A stretch of 64,000 bases of DNA from Stenogyne calaminthoides (lineage: Eukaryota; Streptophyta; Magnoliopsida; Lamiales; Lamiaceae): the NCBI GenBank assembly GCA_037126765.1, contig JBBCBC010000021.1:19423434-19487433 (forward strand), given 5' to 3'. A program made the position numbers and the translations under genes. A model generated the notes under the pieces. The model had not been told where the DNA came from. It saw only the letters and a program-made list of their open reading frames with translations, and did not search any database. How positions within the stretch are numbered: position 1 is the stretch's first letter; each line of letters begins with the position of its first letter. Shown piece by piece: positions 60,001 through 64,000 of the stretch.

Positions 60001-62505
60001 TGCTGGTAATTATTTTTCCATAACACTCCCTTTGTTCCTAATTATCTGTCGAGTAAATTGCAAAATTGGTCCTGTATCTATTGGGTGTTGGCGATTTTAG
60101 TCCCATACGAATTTGTTATCTCAATTAAATCCCATAACTTTTAAAATAATGCAATTTTAGTCCTTTATTGACAAGGTTGTTTGCACGTCCCACTCACCTG
60201 AGCTTCCGAAATTCCATGTAGCAACCTGATTAATGACTATGCATCACTTACGTGGCATAATGAGACCCCCTAACATATTAATTTTAAGTAATAAAATCAT
60301 AAAATTAATTATCATCATAAAACAAAAAATTGTCAATATAGAACTAAAATTGCACCATATTATAAGTTGGGGAACTTAATTTGAAAAATTGATTCATAAA
60401 GGACTAAAATCGCCAACACTCAATAGATATGGGACCAATTTTACAATTTACTCTTATGTGCCTGATTTGATCTAAAATAGTGTTACTAATTATTTTCGCT
60501 TTGATAATATCAACAAAATTTTTCCCATTTTTTCCACCAATACCCCTTAATAATACTTACCATCTTCTTGATAGTCTTTTGATATCCTGATTAATGGAAA
60601 ACTGGTCTGTGTAAAATGTGAATGAATAAAATCACACATATAATTAGGTCATAGTTGTTACGGGCTCAAGGCGCAAAGCTGCGCCTAGTGCCTTAGGCGC
60701 GCGCCTTGCGTCCCTGGGCCGAAAAATTGGAAAAAACAACATAAAACATTGAAATACACATATTAGCATGTAAATAAATATTAGTTTAAAGTTCAAAAAC
60801 ACATAAATGACACAAATTAAGGGCATAATCTTCAATAACACATTGCAAACTTCAAAAAGTACGAAGTAAAAACCAATAAGTATCCAAATGGACAAAATCA
60901 AAGGCAAATAAATAGCAAACTAATCATCTTCATTGTCAAATTCATCATCAAAATCCAAATCCTCCTCCTCCTCCTCTAGAGGTTCTAAATAGTCAAATTC
61001 AATTTCTTCATCTCTAAGTCTAAAAGAGGATCCTCCACCACTCTTTCCCTTGCCCTTTCCCTTCGACCCCTTCCCGTCTCCACTTGTTTAGAACCTTTAG
61101 GTACATTAGTTGCTACTTTTTTCCCCTTTGCTCTAGTATCATAAGCGGGCGGTGTGGCGGCGCCGGGATATGGAGGGAATGGGATAGCCGATGGTTTGGA
61201 CTTTGGAGAAGGGAAGAGAAGAGAAAGAAAAAATGAAAAAGCGGCCACTGCCCGCTGGTTTTTTGTTTGAAACCCTAGTTTCCCACCCTTAAAACCCAAA
61301 AAAAAAACGTTTAAAAAAAAAAAATAAAAAAAATATGTGCGCCCGCCTCAGCAGTGTCTAAGCGCCTTGTGCCTTAGGCGCACCCGTAACAACTATGAAT
61401 TAGGTGCAGAAACATTTTATGGTTTAACTGACACCATTCTAGACCTATATTGTTGGATGGCTATACCTTATTTACAAAAGGCGAATTTGCAATTTGCACA
61501 TAGGTGGATTGATGCTATTGCAATGTTATTGTCTTCTTTTTTGGTAGATGGGTTCATTCTGCACCAAGCTCGACTAATATCATTTCCTTCGTGGATAGAG
61601 ACTTATAAATCCTGAGCTTTATTTAGTTCCTAGCAGTGCAATATTGCAAGATACTGTTATCTAATGCTGTAAGTAGGATCTGTAACTTTAAGTTTAGATT
61701 CAGGAAGATACTAAAGTTAATATTCGTTTCGACAAACAGAAAATTCACTATGCTAGAGCAAGTCTATTGGTAAATCACAAGTTATAGCGTCAAAGGATTA
61801 AGGGCAACATAGTTGGCAGAATATGAGCATTACTAGATGGAAAAGATCACAAGTGTGTCAAAGAGAGGGATACACGATCTAGGGCTTAGTAACAATGACA
61901 ATTACGTGTCGAGTAGTGCTAAACTCGAATTCGAATCTATTAAAAACATCGAAATCAAGCCCAGTTCTTTAAAAATCGAGCTCGACTGGCTGGAAGCTCG
62001 AGAAACTTTAGCTTGACTCGGCTCTACTTGATAACCTACGCAACATTAATTAGAGTTTTTTATACTATTTATAATTATAATTAGAGTATATCTATGAATA
62101 ATTAGAATACATAGAGCATAATAGTAAAATTATGTAAGCTCGATTAGGTTTGTGAGCCTGGCAAGCATAGTATTGCTGAGCTCAAGCTCGAATCGATTAA
62201 ATTCAAGCATTCTCCGCGTCGAGCACAAGTCGTGGTTCAGCTCACCTCGCTCACACCTTCACAATGTGTTGATAAGATTTTCATTCTAATGAAGTATATC
62301 ATTTTCTGATTGCTCTGAACTTGTACATATTTGTTGTCGTTGATTGAATTTAGTTTCAAGATATGATATCGGTAGCTAGATTGGTGACAAAGATATTTAC
62401 AGCAATGTATTAGTTTTAACTTGATTGAATATGCAGAAGAATCTTCCAGCCAGTGCTGGATCAGGGTCCCCTCAAACCTCTGCAGCCGGATGGGCAGCAT
62501 TTTGA
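57006..62505 (+). CDS. NECAP1: NECAP-like clathrin-coat accessory protein (complete, 3 exons)
   Basis: Exons 57006-57500, 59631-59918, 62437-62505 give 283 aa. Exon 1 encodes the PHear domain (about residues 8-145) with TLLVVREVAVYKIPPR, WSGRLRVVSC, ELFAACFV and RYFVLRIEDGRGKHAFIGLG. These are the conserved strands of the adaptin-ear-binding coat-associated family, which links cargo adaptors to clathrin in endocytosis. Exon 2 encodes ETIRINVKNKT, the last strand of the domain, and a Ser/Pro-rich linker. Exon 3 ends GWAAF: the last four residues fit the WxxF motif by which animal NECAPs contact adaptor ears. A longer frame starts at 56946 (MPLPLPLH...), but MSFEEEQESFEHTL is the family start, so 57006 is chosen. 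Splice sites are AAG/GTGATT, CTCCAG/GAAGG, GAG/GTATGT and ATGCAG/AAGAA. The introns (2.1 and 2.5 kb) hold three transposon insertions. Confidence 0.9.
58062..58182 (+). repeat. TRIM LTR copy 1
   Basis: It starts TGTTACGATCCCACATCGG and ends TTATATTCCTAACA, with GTATATAAG as a TATA-like site. Confidence 0.88.
58185..58202 (+). promoter_or_regulatory. primer binding site for tRNA-Lys
   Basis: TGGCGCCGTCTGTGGGAA starts two bases (AT) after the LTR. Its first 16 bases are the exact complement of CCCACAGACGGCGCCA, the 3' end of the tRNA copy at 58789-58838; the 18-base site matches it except for the last base or two. Confidence 0.85.
58356..58474 (+). repeat. TRIM LTR copy 2
   Basis: It starts TGACGATCCCACATCGG (two bases of the usual TGTTACG are missing) and ends CCTAACA. 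It is followed by a second primer site, TGGTGCCGTCTGTGGG, with one C to T change. Confidence 0.85.
58658..58778 (+). repeat. TRIM LTR copy 3
   Basis: TGTTACGATCCCACATCGG to CCTAACA. It is preceded by TTTAAGGGGGGTCGAT, the polypurine-tract position. The two bases AT after it are the same two that separate LTR and primer site in copies 1 and 2. Confidence 0.88.
58789..58838 (+). other. 3' part of a mature tRNA-Lys(UUU), including CCA
   Basis: The segment folds as tRNA: anticodon stem CGTGG/CCACG around the 7-base loop CTTTTAA (anticodon TTT), variable TGGTC, T arm GTGAG-TTCGATT-CCCAC (one A/C mismatch), acceptor strand AGACGGC, discriminator G, then CCA. Plant tRNA genes do not encode CCA, so the source was a mature tRNA and not a tRNA gene. 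The 5' half is absent; similarity ends at about position 27. Confidence 0.85.
58841..58960 (-). repeat. inverted TRIM LTR joined to the tRNA copy
   Basis: It reads TGTTAGGAATATAAGCTAGG ... GGGATCGTAACA, the reverse complement of the other LTRs. With the AT before it, the tRNA CCA-AT-TGTTAGG junction is exactly the complement of the LTR-AT-TGGCGCC junction of the element. Confidence 0.9.
60051..60453. mobile_element. MULE-type MITE in NECAP intron 2
   Basis: The ends GAGTAAATTGCAAAATTGGT and CCAATTTTACAATTTACTC are inverted, and similarity goes on (GGACTAAAATCGCCAACA against TGTTGGCGATTTTAGTCC). The flanks are TTATCTGTC and TTATGTGCC, seven of nine identical, a 9-bp duplication. The interior is non-coding. 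Confidence 0.78.
60650..61397 (-). mobile_element. non-autonomous hAT element in NECAP intron 2, TSD AATTAGGT
   Basis: The ends CATAGTTGTTACGGG and CCGTAACAACTATG are inverted and flanked by AATTAGGT at 60642-60649 and 61398-61405. GGCGC/GCGCC subterminal runs match the elements at 4019 and 22148. The minus strand includes PPYPGAATPPAYDTRAKGKK and, in a second frame, an acidic LEEEEEDLDFDDEFDNEDD tail before a stop, which look like end pieces of a transposase gene after an internal deletion. Confidence 0.85.
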
Positions 62506-63356
62506 AGATTCAATGTAACTTATTTTTGGTCACTTTTGTTTCTGATGTATTATGAAAGATGAGAAATATCCAAAAGAAAATGTAAAAAATGTTGCAGAGA
62601 AAGAGAGAGAGAGATCCTAATATTCGTTTAATATCAGGGGACCATGATCTTCAAGTATAAATATATGTGTATTTTTATATACTCTTCTGATTCTATTTTT
62701 CAAATAACTACCACATTATGTTAAGTGACCTGGAAAATGTGTTGCATGAAATGGAACCAAAATGGGTGTAAAATTAGATTTTCAATTTTTCCCACTATCT
62801 TTTGAAATTGAACAAATGTTCAATGTCCAAAACACCCAATTTTGAGCTAATTGTCACGTGATGTGAAGGTGATCACCATTTTGGCGGTTATTTTTACTTT
62901 TCATTTCAGCAACCGAATTTAAACACGTCACCCACCCTCAATGTTATTTTTATCTTGATAAAAAGACATAAAAACATAATATGTGGTTTATAAAGCAAAA
63001 TTAAACATGTGCTTAAACATAACGGGCATACATACGCTATATTTTTTTTAATCACACATTATTTCATCTCTCTTTTAACTTTCAAAATGAAACTCGAACT
63101 ATGATCGCCGGAGGTACATCAACGCTATTCGGGCATGTGATAGTTTAAAGTGATGCTCTGGGCGCCTATGGTTGGGGATCTAGGTTTTTACAGCCGTCAC
63201 ACTAGGGTTTACTAGTACCCGCTGGTTATTTATAGTGGCGTTGTGGTTGTTTTATCATACGGCCTTGTTGTTTTGCTCTTCCTGTTGAAGAGAATCGTCT
63301 TATCTCCTTTGTGAGATGTTGTTTGTTTCTTTAGTTGTTGGTGTTGGTTATAAAGT
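62506..63356. other. intergenic region after NECAP, into a LINE leader
   Basis: Carries the NECAP 3' UTR at the left. From about 63080 (ATGAAACTCGAACTATGATCGCC ... in part) a GC-richer stretch resembles the 5' end of the LINE whose ORF1 starts at 63357. A GAGAGAGAGAGA run is near 62600. Confidence 0.4.
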
Positions 63357-64000
63357 ATGGAGAAAATGATGGAAGAGTTGTGCCTCTCGGGGGATGAGGA
63401 GGAAGAATTGGTGGTTGGGACGGAGGATCTCGGTGGGAGTGTCAACCTCTGTGTGGTTGGCAAACTGCTGACGGAACAATTACAAAACTTTGTTCTGAAC
63501 AAGAACCGCCTAGCCAGCATTTGGAAACCAAAGAAGGGCGTGATATTGGAGATGGGAGAATGTTGATCCAATTTTACCATACCCTTGACTTGAAGCGGAT
63601 CATGAGCGGAGGACCATGGACGATCGGCAGTTATGCACAAACTCCATTCCCTCACAGGTGCAGTTGAAGCATCTAGCTTTCTGGGTAAAGATCCACAAGA
63701 TGCCTATGGGAACTTTCGATGGGTCGTGTATTGGGGAATTTCATTGGAAAGTTCATTGAGTATGATGCCTCTAACAGGGGATCACCATGGATGACTTTCA
63801 TGAGGATCAGAGATGAAGAAGTTGAAAATTGCAGGGGGTGCATCGTCTACGATAGAATTCAAATATGAAAAGTTGACTGTTTTCTGCTTTGTTTGTGGGA
63901 AACTCAGACACACGGAGCAATCATGTGATGTAGTTTTTGATGCGGGAGAAGAGGTGGTGGAACGGAAATGGGGGCCTAAGCAAATTGCCATGGACCCAAG
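63357..64000 (+). pseudogene. LINE ORF1 (DUF4283 and CCHC zinc knuckle), cut by window end
   Basis: The frame from 63357 gives MEKMMEELCLSGDEEEELVV, then LVGKLL-type residues CVVGKLLTEQLQNF and NRLASIWKPKKGV. This is the DUF4283 domain at the start of plant L1-type ORF1. After a stop at 63564 the domain goes on in another frame, QFYHTLDLKRIMSGGPWTIG, and then GNFIGKFIEYDASNRGSPWM. At about 63880-63925 comes the knuckle CFVCGKLRHTEQSC (C-x2-C-x4-H-x4-C), followed by WGPKQIAMDP. At least two frameshifts make this copy defective. The reverse transcriptase part would lie beyond the window. Confidence 0.82.

Noticed and set aside
1..64000. CRISPR arrays, operons, bacterial promoters, riboswitches
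   Set aside because: The window is plant nuclear DNA; no regularly spaced repeats or such structures are present.

Overview
The window is nuclear DNA from a eudicot plant, probably an asterid (Lamiales would fit, but that is an impression and not a result). It is AT-rich, its genes have many introns with GT-AG or GC-AG borders, and retrotransposons, MITEs and DNA-transposon relics fill the rest. Three intact-looking host genes are present. Two lie in the same orientation on the minus strand: an STK19-family gene (5506-10815, 8 exons, 273 aa) and ribophorin II / RPN2 of the ER oligosaccharyltransferase (15936-24186, 19 coding exons, about 692 aa, with one splice junction that is one base out of frame). 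The third, a NECAP-type clathrin-coat accessory gene, is on the plus strand (57006-62505, 3 exons, 283 aa).

Layout. 1-4635: decayed Copia gag/protease with a 3' LTR remnant, a Gypsy gag-protease scrap, and a Stowaway element interrupted by a hAT element. 5506-10815: STK19. 11236-14230: a MULE-like and a hAT-like element. 15936-24281: RPN2, with MITEs in its introns. 24808-26236: solo LTR with a 5-bp target duplication. 27059-28831: AAA-ATPase pseudogene. 29199-31515: TIR element split by an LTR. 31614-36006: MITEs and a broken PIF/Harbinger element. 36609-38355: solo LTR. 39016-48888: a degenerate but structurally complete Copia retrotransposon whose 3' LTR holds another solo LTR. 50030-51960: hAT transposase relic. 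52244-53961: solo LTR, inverted relative to 36609-38355. 54412-55990: truncated Copia element. 57006-62505: NECAP gene, with a TRIM-like composite (58062-58960), a MULE MITE and a hAT element in its introns. 63357-64000: start of a LINE ORF1, cut by the window end.

The most unusual object is the 58062-58960 insertion. It reads LTR-internal-LTR-internal-LTR, then the 3' part of a mature tRNA-Lys(UUU) including its CCA end, then one more LTR in inverted orientation. A single 5-bp target duplication bounds the whole unit. The tRNA-LTR junction is the one made when reverse transcription starts on a tRNA primer, so the right part looks like a trapped plus-strand strong-stop cDNA that still carries a copy of its primer.

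A second notable arrangement is a pair of related MITEs in opposite orientation in two RPN2 introns, flanking exons 14-17; this geometry is known to favour exon circularisation. No virus, CRISPR array, operon or toxin gene was seen. All exon models come from reading splice sites and recalled family similarity by eye.
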